From: STD1-80 sp043802745
GTDB taxonomy: Bacteria > Patescibacteriota > Minisyncoccia > Minisyncoccales > CG1-02-41-26
Length of the DNA: 7,226 nt
Assembly (NCBI GenBank): GCA_043802745.1
Contig: JAZDKU010000036.1
Span: 1-7,226 of the forward strand
Direction: 5' to 3'
Numbering within the stretch: the first letter of the stretch is position 1; each line of letters begins with the position of its first letter. The notes below the pieces were generated by a model. The model made no database searches. It was given only the letters and a program-made list of their open reading frames with translations, and was not told the origin of the DNA. The position numbers and the translations under genes are program-made. Shown one piece after another: positions 1 to 5,064 of this stretch.

Positions 1-37
1 CACCCCCCACCAAATTATTTTTGATACTTTTGCCATA
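1..37 (-). CDS. Start of a further gene, cut by the window edge
   Basis: An ATG lies 2 nt beyond the TAA of the MFS transporter gene and opens a frame that stays open to the window edge: Met-Ala-Lys-Val-Ser-Lys-Ile-Ile-Trp-Trp-Gly-Val. The tight spacing matches the other genes of this cluster, so this is probably the fifth member of the same operon. The basic then hydrophobic start would suit a membrane or exported protein, but 12 codons are too few to name a family. It could be a chance ATG. Confidence 0.4.
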
Positions 38-39
38 AT

Positions 40-1188
40 TTATTTGAAAATTTTTCTGTAAAAAATTAGCGGGACAAGCAAAGCTATCTGGGATATTATT
101 AAAGCCATAATTAAGCCTGTCTTGTCGGCAATATACCCCAACAATACCGCAAAAATGCCAAAAAGAATATTCCCAGCCAAAGAATTTAAAGAACCCATGG
201 TTGCTCTTTGCTTGTCGGTGAACTCTTTTTGCAAAAGCGAATTAGTGGCCACCGAGCCAACCCCAAAAGTTAAAGAAGTGCTAGCCATTAAAACTGGCGA
301 AGCAACCGTTGGAAAAATTATGGCAATAAAATTTACAATGCGGTTGGAAATAATTTCAAAATTTAAAACTTTTAATAACCCAAATTTATTAATTACCTTA
401 CCACTAAAATAATAGCTAAATGCTCCGCAAATATTCCCCATCATTTGGGGTATGCCCAAAGCCCACAATGGCCACAAAGTTTTAAAAAATGCTTGGCGTA
501 AAAAATATGACGACTCTCCCATTGAAAAACGCAAAGCTGAAGCTATGGTGACTAAACGAAGCTTGTTATTGATTTTAAACTGCCTTAAAGATTCTTTGAT
601 ATGCAAAAAAATATTACCACTTTGCCTTGTGTGTACTTGTGGCTCTTTTATTCTCAAAGCAATTACAAAAGCGCATACTTGAGGCAACACCGAAGCCCAC
701 ATAACCAAAGCAAAAGATTTTGCTGCCATTAAGCTACCCAAAACAGCTGCTATGGCCAAAGCAATCTGAAACATTGCGCTTATTTTGCCAAGGTGCGAGT
801 GGTATTCTTTTTCTTGACCCGCTTCTTTTAAAGTATCCATAAGCAGGGCGTCATTGTTTCCGCTATAAAAAGCCCTAGAGAGCCCTTGAAATAACGCGCC
901 CAAAAATAAAAACCAATAAGAAATGCCCACAGCATAAAGGGCGATACAAATTGCCGAGCAAGCTGCCCCAAGAACAATTGTTTTCTTTCTGCCCAATAAG
1001 TCTGAAATAACGCCTGTTGGCACTTCAAAAATGGCCGAGGAAACATAGGCCACAGAAAAAATGCTCATTCCCAAAGCAAATGAGCCCGTAACCTTCTGGA
1101 AATAAATAATAGCTACTGGCGCGAAAAACACAAAATCCGTAAAAAAATTAAACCACCCCAGCAACTTAATGTTCTTTTTCAGTTGCAT
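40..1188 (-). CDS. Major facilitator superfamily (MFS) transporter
   Basis: A 382-residue polytopic membrane protein, inferred to be a secondary transporter moving a small solute or drug across the cytoplasmic membrane using an ion gradient. The substrate cannot be read from the sequence. Hydrophobic segments run through the whole protein. The conserved MFS loop between helices 2 and 3 is visible at about residues 59-69 (Gly-Val-Ile-Ser-Asp-Leu-Leu-Gly-Arg-Lys-Lys), followed by a long cytoplasmic linker near residues 180-205. The opening, with LLGWFNFFTDF, is typical of MFS proteins from Patescibacteria-like genomes. The length is close to the family norm of about 400. The ATG lies inside the end of the RhuM-Fic gene (10-nt overlap), which points to translational coupling. 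The first 12 codons also occur, with only synonymous changes, in two gene fragments at 3473-3508 and 3796-3831. Confidence 0.88.
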   Translation of the reverse strand: MQLKKNIKLLGWFNFFTDFVFFAPVAIIYFQKVTGSFALGMSIFSVAYVSSAIFEVPTGVISDLLGRKKTIVLGAACSAICIALYAVGISYWFLFLGALFQGLSRAFYSGNNDALLMDTLKEAGQEKEYHSHLGKISAMFQIALAIAAVLGSLMAAKSFALVMWASVLPQVCAFVIALRIKEPQVHTRQSGNIFLHIKESLRQFKINNKLRLVTIASALRFSMGESSYFLRQAFFKTLWPLWALGIPQMMGNICGAFSYYFSGKVINKFGLLKVLNFEIISNRIVNFIAIIFPTVASPVLMASTSLTFGVGSVATNSLLQKEFTDKQRATMGSLNSLAGNILFGIFAVLLGYIADKTGLIMALIISQIALLVPLIFYRKIFK

Positions 1189-2189
1189 AAAAGATTTGTT
1201 GTGATTTTTATCATTTTGTCTTTTTCTTTCGCATCGCTTACAGCAATTAACAAAGCTAAAACAGCGAGAGCGTTGTCATTTATTTTCTTTTCTCCGCTTG
1301 CTTTATAAAGATATTTATTTTTATCTAAAAAGTAGACAAATAAAAACGAGGCAATTCTTTTATTACCATCTACGAAAGGGTGGTCTTTAATTGTAAAATA
1401 AAGCAAATGCGCAGCTTTTTCTTCAATAGACGGATATAAATCTTTTCCTCCAAATGCTTGATAAATAGCGCCAACAACACCCTGCATTTTTCCTTCATAT
1501 TCTTGACCAAATAAGTCGCTGGCTTCTTTCTTATCAAGTAAATTATTTTTTATTTCACCTATAATTGATCTAGCTACTTCATAGCTTAACTTAAATGTGC
1601 TGTGTCCTGCTTTTGATAAAACTAAGCTGTCTTTATCGTACTTTTCCAACAAAGCCAAGGACTTTGAATAATCAGCAAGCAACGATATTATTTCCCCTTC
1701 TTGTCCTGCGAGCAATTTATTTTTTGACTTTTCCTGCAAAAAAGAAATTGTTTCTTGCAACTCTTGAAATTTATTTTTTTGCTCAAGCAATCTTTTTTGA
1801 TTTATGGTGTAGCCTTCCACTAAATGCCTTTTTAAAATCTTCGTTGCCCAAATCCTAAACTGTGTGCCTCGCAAAGATTTAACACGATAACCAACGGAAA
1901 TAATGACATCAAGGTTATAGAAATTTGTTTCATAGCTTTTACCGTCTGCTGCAGTTATTCGGAATTTCCGAATAACTGAATCTTCTGCCAACTCTTTCTC
2001 TGAAAACACATTCTTAATATGTTCATTGATTGTTGGCACTCCTTTGCCAAAAAGCTCGGCCATCTGCTTTTGAGTAAGCCAAACGGTTTCTTTTTCCAGC
2101 CGCACATCCAAGCTAACGCCATTTTTTGGCGTTTTATAAATTATAACCTCTCCCCTATTTTTATTTTCGCTTTCTATTATTTTTTTCAT
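1179..2189 (-). CDS. RhuM-like protein with C-terminal Fic/Doc domain
   Basis: A 336-residue two-domain protein. Residues about 15-130 form the RhuM-type domain: a helix-turn-helix-like stretch (LTQKQMAELFGKGVPTINEH) followed by conserved FYNLDVIISVGYRV and FRIWAT segments. A helical, Lys/Glu-rich linker spans about 130-170. The C-terminal Fic/Doc fold carries its active-site motif at 270-278, HPFVDGNKR. The second Lys instead of Gly (DGNKR rather than DGNGR) is the Doc-like form, and Doc phosphorylates EF-Tu rather than AMPylating its target. The family thus suggests nucleotidyl- or phosphotransfer onto a protein; the actual target is unknown. RhuM-Fic proteins are common on bacterial mobile and accessory DNA. 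No separate antitoxin is visible next to it. It starts 6 nt after the HD gene and its TGA overlaps the MFS start by 10 nt. Confidence 0.9.
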   Translation of the reverse strand: MKKIIESENKNRGEVIIYKTPKNGVSLDVRLEKETVWLTQKQMAELFGKGVPTINEHIKNVFSEKELAEDSVIRKFRITAADGKSYETNFYNLDVIISVGYRVKSLRGTQFRIWATKILKRHLVEGYTINQKRLLEQKNKFQELQETISFLQEKSKNKLLAGQEGEIISLLADYSKSLALLEKYDKDSLVLSKAGHSTFKLSYEVARSIIGEIKNNLLDKKEASDLFGQEYEGKMQGVVGAIYQAFGGKDLYPSIEEKAAHLLYFTIKDHPFVDGNKRIASFLFVYFLDKNKYLYKASGEKKINDNALAVLALLIAVSDAKEKDKMIKITTNLLCN

Positions 2190-2195
2190 AAAAAG

Positions 2196-2792
2196 TTAGA
2201 GCCCGATTTGGGGGGCAATATTTTGCATGGCTAATAAGCAAATTTCAATAAATTTTTCTATAGGAATGTCCAAACCCTCGGGCTTAGCGCAAAGGGCCAC
2301 TTCTTCGCGTCGAGTGCCAGAAGCAAATTTTGGATCTTTTAAAAACCTTTTTAAAACAGAGCTTAGTTGCACATCCGCCAACTTTCTTGATGGATAAACA
2401 AAAGCCACAGCCGTTATTAAGCCAGTCAAACTATCAGCGCAACAAATTGCCCATTGAGCCTTAGATACTGGCTGAACGCCTGTAAATTCTGGGGCGTGAG
2501 CTTTAACAATTTTGTCTAGAACCTCTGGCAATTCCAAGCCATATTTTGCCAAGGCTTCTTTGGTTTTGTGGGGGTGCTGTTCTTTAAATTCCCCGCCAAA
2601 ATCAGCGTCGTGGATAAGCCCAGCCAAACACCACTCCTCCTTGCTTGGCTCCCCTGCTGATAATTTTCCTTGGCTTTGCAAATAATCATAAATACCACCC
2701 ATACACGCCTCCAAAGCCAAAGAATGGTTTAAAATATTCGGCTCTAACTGTTTTTTGAGCGCCTCAAGATATTTTTCTCTGTTGTATGACAT
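2196..2792 (-). CDS. HD-domain metal-dependent phosphohydrolase
   Basis: A 198-residue soluble protein of the HD superfamily, whose members hydrolyse phosphomono- or diesters of nucleotides using one or two metal ions. The ligand residues can be placed in order: His23 (in NHSLALE), His61-Asp62 (in LAGLIHDADFGGEF), probably His75 and His99 (KAHAPE), and Asp120 (CCADSLTGLI). The family resembles small HDIG-type hydrolases that occur alone; the substrate is not identifiable. The gene begins 6 nt after the Nudix stop and ends 6 nt before the RhuM-Fic start, so the four genes are probably one transcript. No strong Shine-Dalgarno sequence is seen, and re-initiation after the upstream stop is plausible. 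Two phosphohydrolases side by side suggest nucleotide clean-up or signalling-nucleotide turnover, but this is only contextual. Confidence 0.85.
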   Translation of the reverse strand: MSYNREKYLEALKKQLEPNILNHSLALEACMGGIYDYLQSQGKLSAGEPSKEEWCLAGLIHDADFGGEFKEQHPHKTKEALAKYGLELPEVLDKIVKAHAPEFTGVQPVSKAQWAICCADSLTGLITAVAFVYPSRKLADVQLSSVLKRFLKDPKFASGTRREEVALCAKPEGLDIPIEKFIEICLLAMQNIAPQIGL

Positions 2793-2798
2793 ATGTTT

Positions 2799-3341
2799 TT
2801 ATTTCTTATTAATATAAAAGTTTTCTAAAAAATTTAGGGCTGTTATGTTGGTGGGGGCTGTAACTATTTTTCGCGCCTCCTCTAGGGATAGCCACTTAGT
2901 GTCGTGAAATTCTTCAAAGTCAACATTGAAATTACCTCCATCCGTAAGCATTAAATACCAAATATCGTAATGAATTTTGCAACCCTGAGTGTTGTTGTTA
3001 ATTCTGGTAACTGTTAATAAAAATGGGCTAGGAACTTCTTTAAAATGATCTTTAACGCCCACCTCTTCCCAAATTTCCCTATTTATAGTTTGCCCCAAAA
3101 CCTCTCCCCTATCAACATGCCCACCAGGGGCTATCCAAAGCCCAGCTTTTTTATGATGCACTAAAAATAATTCCTTAGTTTCAGGATTAAAGGGCAAAAA
3201 GAAAGTGCCAAAATGCGTTAAAGGATTTTCATCTCTAATTAAACCACCCTCTTCCAGCCGTTGCTGAAATTCTCGATAAGTCTCCTCACTATCGCAAATC
3301 TCCCGCTTTAAAATTTTTGTTATATCTTGATATAAATCCAT
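2799..3341 (-). CDS. Nudix hydrolase
   Basis: A 180-residue protein with a complete Nudix box at residues 74-96: Gly74, five residues, Glu80, seven residues, then REIWEEVGV. It matches the consensus GX5EX7REUXEEXGU with nothing missing, so the Mg2+-binding Glu92 and Glu93 are present. The family cleaves nucleoside diphosphates linked to another group; the substrate cannot be assigned. The N-terminal ~35 residues are a helical, acidic extension before the Nudix fold, and the C-terminus (FHDTKWLSLEEARKI) is the usual last strand and helix. The ATG at 3339-3341 is preceded by only a weak ribosome-binding sequence. It is the first gene of the cluster (Nudix, HD, RhuM-Fic, MFS). Upstream lies direct repeat 1 with its terminator-like hairpin, so the promoter must lie within about 40 nt of the start or reading must pass the hairpin; none is clear. 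Confidence 0.9.
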   Translation of the reverse strand: MDLYQDITKILKREICDSEETYREFQQRLEEGGLIRDENPLTHFGTFFLPFNPETKELFLVHHKKAGLWIAPGGHVDRGEVLGQTINREIWEEVGVKDHFKEVPSPFLLTVTRINNNTQGCKIHYDIWYLMLTDGGNFNVDFEEFHDTKWLSLEEARKIVTAPTNITALNFLENFYINKK

Positions 3342-3346
3342 AGAAT
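3317..3346 (+). promoter_or_regulatory. Possible weak promoter ahead of direct repeat 1
   Basis: TTGTTA (3317-3322), an 18-bp spacer and TAGAAT (3341-3346) on the plus strand. It lies in the same relative place before repeat 1 as the much stronger promoter before repeat 2. Transcription would start near 3353 and reach the terminator-like hairpin at 3385-3410. It overlaps the 5' end of the Nudix gene on the other strand, and such a match can arise by chance in AT-rich DNA. Confidence 0.25.
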
Positions 3347-3384
3347 TTTCAATCTCGGGCTTATTGCTTCAGGTTAATTCCTGC

Positions 3385-3410
3385 AAAACCCGCTGCAAGG
3401 CGGTGTTTTT
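3385..3410. terminator. Terminator-like hairpin in repeat 1
   Basis: On the plus strand AAAACCCGCT, loop GCAA, GGCGGTG and a run of five T. The stem is CCCGCT against GGCGG+G with one bulged T and a T-G wobble closing the GCAA (GNRA) loop, extended by A-T pairs. The flanking A and T tracts make it usable in both directions: it could end plus-strand transcripts or those reaching it from the tRNA side on the minus strand. Confidence 0.6.
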
Positions 3411-3442
3411 GTTTAGATTTTTGTTTAAATTAAACCCGTTGA

Positions 3443-3467
3443 GCTGTTGAAGTTTGACTTCAACAGC
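3443..3467. repeat. 11-bp inverted repeat in direct repeat 1
   Basis: GCTGTTGAAGT, loop TTG, then ACTTCAACAGC: a perfect 11-bp stem with a 3-nt loop. There is no T-run after it on either strand, so it is not a standard terminator. The same hairpin with one G-T wobble occurs at 3764-3788. Confidence 0.8.
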
Positions 3468-3472
3468 CTTTA

Positions 3473-3508
3473 ACCCCCCAGCAGTTTTATGTTCTTTTTT
3501 AGTTGCAT
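3473..3508 (-). pseudogene. MFS gene start fragment (copy 1)
   Basis: Reading from the ATG at 3506-3508, the frame gives MQLKKNIKLLGG and then a TAA. The first 11 residues are those of the intact MFS transporter encoded at 40-1188. An AAGGA sequence 8 nt upstream and a TATAAC about 25 nt further up look like retained start signals. The frame is cut by loss of 2 nt relative to copy 2, and nothing recognisably MFS follows. This is most likely the remnant of a lost paralogous transporter gene; a 12-residue peptide made on purpose cannot be excluded. Confidence 0.6.
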
Positions 3509-3532
3509 GATATTTTTCCTTTATTTTAAAAA

Positions 3533-3541
3533 TGTTATAAT
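3533..3541 (+). promoter_or_regulatory. Extended -10 promoter of the tRNA-Asp-like gene
   Basis: TGTTATAAT is a full extended -10 element (TGn-TATAAT). It predicts a start near 3548, about 5 nt before the tRNA 5' end. The -35 region (TTTTTC at 3513-3518) is poor, as is usual with an extended -10. It argues that the tRNA-like gene is transcribed. Confidence 0.55.
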
Positions 3542-3552
3542 GATTTTGTGTT

Positions 3553-3620
3553 GGGGGTAGCTTGGCGCAAGCCCAGGATTGTCAACCTAGGGCTTGGGGG
3601 TTCGATTCCCCCTACCTCCA
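3553..3620 (+). tRNA. tRNA-Asp(GTC)-like gene with abnormal D and anticodon arms
   Basis: The acceptor strands GGGGGTA (3553-3559) and TACCTCC (3613-3619) pair with one G-T wobble. The T arm is textbook: GGGGG, TTCGATT, CCCCC (3596-3612). The anticodon region TTGTCAA fits tRNA-Asp, anticodon GTC at 3581-3583. The rest is odd. The total is 68 nt instead of about 73. U8 is missing. The D arm is a tight hairpin (GCTTG, GCG, CAAGC). The anticodon stem CCAGG/CCTAGG pairs only if A3589 bulges, which leaves an 8-nt loop because of an extra A3578. Removing these two A residues would give a perfect 5-bp stem with a normal 7-nt loop. No CCA is encoded. It may be a decaying gene, a tRNA-derived RNA with another job, or a gene with sequence errors. 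Confidence 0.6.
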
Positions 3621-3643
3621 ACATATTTTAATTTATCCACATA

Positions 3644-3671
3644 TTGACAAATACTTAACATTTGCTACAAT
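3644..3671 (+). promoter_or_regulatory. Near-consensus sigma-70 promoter before repeat 2
   Basis: TTGACA (3644-3649), a 16-bp spacer, then TACAAT (3666-3671), with TG one base before the -10 box (TGCTACAAT, extended -10). This is the best plus-strand promoter in the window. Transcription should begin about 7 nt downstream, at or near G3678. No plus-strand protein gene follows; a terminator lies 40-65 nt further on. Confidence 0.65.
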
Positions 3672-3677
3672 AAAAAT

Positions 3678-3743
3678 GTTGACAATCCTGGGTTTATTGT
3701 GTCAGGCTAAGTCCTGCAAAACCCGCCGCAAGGCGGTGTTTTT
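3678..3743 (+). ncRNA. Candidate small RNA complementary to the tRNA-Asp-like anticodon arm
   Basis: Bounded by a near-consensus promoter (3644-3671) and a terminator hairpin (3718-3743), giving a predicted RNA of about 65 nt. Its first 15 nt (GTTGACAATCCTGGG, 3678-3692) are perfectly complementary to 3572-3586, the anticodon arm of the neighbouring tRNA-like gene. A small CAGG/CCTG hairpin (3704-3717) follows, then the terminator. The homologous segment in repeat 1 keeps the stem CAGG/CCTG while its loop changes (TTAATT versus CTAAGT). In the terminator stem C3727 is replaced by T, still able to pair with G. That is what a structured RNA would show, but two copies are weak evidence. The repeat 1 version lacks the anti-tRNA 5' end. 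The function is unknown; base-pairing to the tRNA or its precursor is an inference. Confidence 0.4.
3718..3743. terminator. Intrinsic terminator in repeat 2
   Basis: AAAACCCGCC, GNRA loop GCAA, GGCGGTG and five T. There are six G-C pairs with one bulged T, extended by A-T pairs, followed by a T-tract on the plus strand. The reverse orientation (stem then GGGTTTT) also works, so it may end minus-strand transcripts coming from the Mrr-like gene as well. Confidence 0.7.
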
Positions 3744-3763
3744 GTTTAAATTAAACTTGTTGA

Positions 3764-3788
3764 GTTGTTGAAGTTTGACTTCAACAGC
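3764..3788. repeat. Inverted repeat in direct repeat 2
   Basis: GTTGTTGAAGT, loop TTG, ACTTCAACAGC: the same hairpin as 3443-3467, with one G-T wobble in place of a G-C pair, so it is still stable in plus-strand RNA. Preservation of pairing between the two copies suggests the fold matters or that it spreads as a palindromic unit. Confidence 0.75.
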
Positions 3789-3795
3789 CTTTAAC

Positions 3796-3831
3796 CCACC
3801 CCAGCAGTTTTATGTTCTTTTTTAGTTGCAT
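3796..3831 (-). pseudogene. MFS gene start fragment (copy 2)
   Basis: The ATG at 3829-3831 lies 5 nt after the stop of the Mrr-like gene and reads MQLKKNIKLLGWVKGC before a TGA. The first 12 codons match the intact MFS gene with four base differences, all synonymous (CTA/CTG, ATA/ATT, AAA/AAG, CTG/TTG). This implies descent from a functional paralogue rather than a recent copy. Similarity stops right after the Trp codon. It is probably what is left of a transporter gene that once followed the Mrr-like gene. Confidence 0.65.
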
Positions 3832-3836
3832 GATTC

Positions 3837-5042
3837 TTACACCGGTCTTACCGGTGTATTTCCTCCCTTATATCTAAACGCTCTCCTAAAGCCATACTCT
3901 TCTGCTTCTTTTACTTCGGCACAATAAAATTCGCCCCTTTTCTTTTCAATTTTTACCTTGTCGTATTGCTGATCAAACGGCAGATGATAAATTTTTGTTC
4001 CGTCAATACGACTAATATTACACTTAATTGATGGGTAGGCTTTTTCAAATTTAAAGTTCTCTTGTAATTCTATCCCCAATTCCTGGGCAAAACGACGAGC
4101 TAAATCAGATAATTTTGTCGTTGTATAAAAAATTGCTTTTACTTTTTTGTTTGGATTCTCATCTTTATATTGAAAGACAGTGCCAAAAAACTGAAAGATA
4201 TGTTTTTCATAAATTGTTTTGAATTGGGACCAATTTTTACACTGTATTATGATAAAATCATTTCCTTTTTGGCAAATCAAATCCCGTCCCAAATCCTCAT
4301 ATCCTTTAAAAATTCCGACATAATCAACATCGTAACCCTTCATTTCATATAAATATCCAACATACCTTTCATATATGCGACCAAGAAGCCATTTAAGCTT
4401 TGGACGAGACCAAAACCTATCGAGAGCCATTTGATTTCTTTCTACGCTTGATAGTTTTCTAAATTCTTCTTTGGTTAAGTATTGAGTTATTGGGTCAAAT
4501 CGTTCCTCCTCGTCATATTCTCTATATTTTTCCTCATCATCAAAATCAACAATATCATTTTTTAAATCTACAAGAAAAGGTGCTATTGATTCGTAGTATT
4601 CAATTATCGCTTGCGTTTTTTTATTCTCATATTCTGCCAGCCGTCTTCGCCGAGCTTCTTCTTTAACAACTTCTGCCCCTTTTCTTGAGGGATGGCTTTT
4701 ATACCTTAAAAATTGCTCAATTTTTTCATCTTTTATTTTGTCATATTGTTCAACGGCTTGTAATAAAGTTGGGAATCCTGCACCTTTTTCAATAAGCGAT
4801 GCTTTCCAAAGTTTTGTTTCTTTTTGTGCCTGTTCTTTTTGCTTAGCCTCCTCTTCATATTTTTGCTTATACTCGCCAAATATGTTCTTTGATGCCGAAT
4901 AAGAAGAGACTACAGCTACGATAAAAACTAATGGAATCCACACATAGTTATTAAAAGAAAATAGCCAAAATCCAAGAATTAGAAAAAATGCCCCATAGCC
5001 GAAAAAATAGCTAAAAAATTTCTTTAAAAACTTTTTCCACAT
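3837..5042 (-). CDS. Membrane-anchored Mrr-like restriction endonuclease
   Basis: A 401-residue protein. Two adjacent membrane helices are seen at about 11-30 and 33-48. A Lys/Glu-rich coiled coil follows at about 57-80, then a charged helical region to about 215. The nuclease domain is at about 220-325. It has the PD-(D/E)XK signature of Mrr-type enzymes: Glu225 (RIYERYVGYLYEMKGYDV), Asp254 (LGRDL) and Gln267-x-Lys269 (IIIQCKNW), and the QxK form is typical of Mrr. A small C-terminal module follows at about 338-390 (IKCNIS, KIYHLPFDQQYDK, FRRAFR), of a type also found behind other secreted or membrane nucleases. Type IV enzymes of this family cut modified DNA; the membrane anchor suggests action on DNA at the membrane. 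The last residues (NTPVRP) come from a palindrome. It lies 22 nt after the preceding gene. Confidence 0.82.
   Translation of the reverse strand: MWKKFLKKFFSYFFGYGAFFLILGFWLFSFNNYVWIPLVFIVAVVSSYSASKNIFGEYKQKYEEEAKQKEQAQKETKLWKASLIEKGAGFPTLLQAVEQYDKIKDEKIEQFLRYKSHPSRKGAEVVKEEARRRRLAEYENKKTQAIIEYYESIAPFLVDLKNDIVDFDDEEKYREYDEEERFDPITQYLTKEEFRKLSSVERNQMALDRFWSRPKLKWLLGRIYERYVGYLYEMKGYDVDYVGIFKGYEDLGRDLICQKGNDFIIIQCKNWSQFKTIYEKHIFQFFGTVFQYKDENPNKKVKAIFYTTTKLSDLARRFAQELGIELQENFKFEKAYPSIKCNISRIDGTKIYHLPFDQQYDKVKIEKKRGEFYCAEVKEAEEYGFRRAFRYKGGNTPVRPV
3838..3858. repeat. 9-bp palindrome over the stop of the Mrr-like gene
   Basis: TACACCGGT, loop CTT, ACCGGTGTA: a perfect 9-bp stem with a 3-nt loop that includes most of the TAA stop and encodes the final residues. 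There is no T-run on the minus strand after it, so it may protect the mRNA 3' end or mark an inserted palindrome rather than act as a standard terminator. Confidence 0.7.
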
Positions 5043-5064
5043 ATTATTTTTTTCGTTAAATTAT

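Larger units (their letters stand above)
3356..3511. repeat. Direct repeat 1 (~150 bp, diverged)
   Basis: Aligns without gaps to direct repeat 2 (333 bases to the right) from 3356 to 3410. A 12-bp insertion follows (around 3411-3422, a local duplication of a TTTTTGTTTA-like motif), then alignment continues to the shared sequence GTTGCATGAT at the right end. In plus-strand order it contains a CAGG/CCTG hairpin, a terminator-like hairpin, an 11-bp hairpin and, on the minus strand, the start of an MFS gene. The stems are conserved better than the loops. No terminal inverted repeats or target-site duplications are evident. Confidence 0.85.
3689..3834. repeat. Direct repeat 2 (~150 bp, diverged)
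   Basis: Partner of direct repeat 1, in the same orientation on the other side of the tRNA-like gene. It lacks the 12-bp insertion of repeat 1 and has 2 more bases near the MFS fragment (CCCACCCC). Its left edge begins inside the 15-nt stretch complementary to the tRNA-like gene. Its right edge ends 2 nt before the stop codon of the Mrr-like gene. Confidence 0.85.

Noticed and set aside
122..1046. Open frames on the plus strand and an alternative minus frame inside the MFS gene
   Set aside because: They are shadows of the clear MFS coding sequence and contain no recognisable domain.
1595..2234. Plus-strand open frames inside the RhuM-Fic gene
   Set aside because: Antisense shadows of a gene with well-supported RhuM and Fic motifs.
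3369..3470. Minus-strand frame through both repeats (VEVKLQQLN, then FNLNKNTAL) open in each copy
   Set aside because: The 12-bp insertion keeps the frame, but there is no shared start, the frame covers two hairpins, and it is short enough to be open by chance.
3717..3743. T-box or other tRNA-sensing riboswitch
   Set aside because: The RNA is too short, lacks the T-box sequence and specifier stem, and no downstream plus-strand gene is controlled by the terminator.
3562..3771. Plus-strand open frame of 69 codons from the tRNA-like gene into repeat 2
   Set aside because: It starts inside the tRNA-like gene and crosses a strong promoter and a terminator. Its second half is loosely kept in repeat 1, but the RNA structures explain that similarity better.
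3356..3834. CRISPR array or transposon ends
   Set aside because: Only two copies of a long repeat separated by a tRNA-like gene, no short regular repeat-spacer pattern, and no terminal inverted repeats or transposase.
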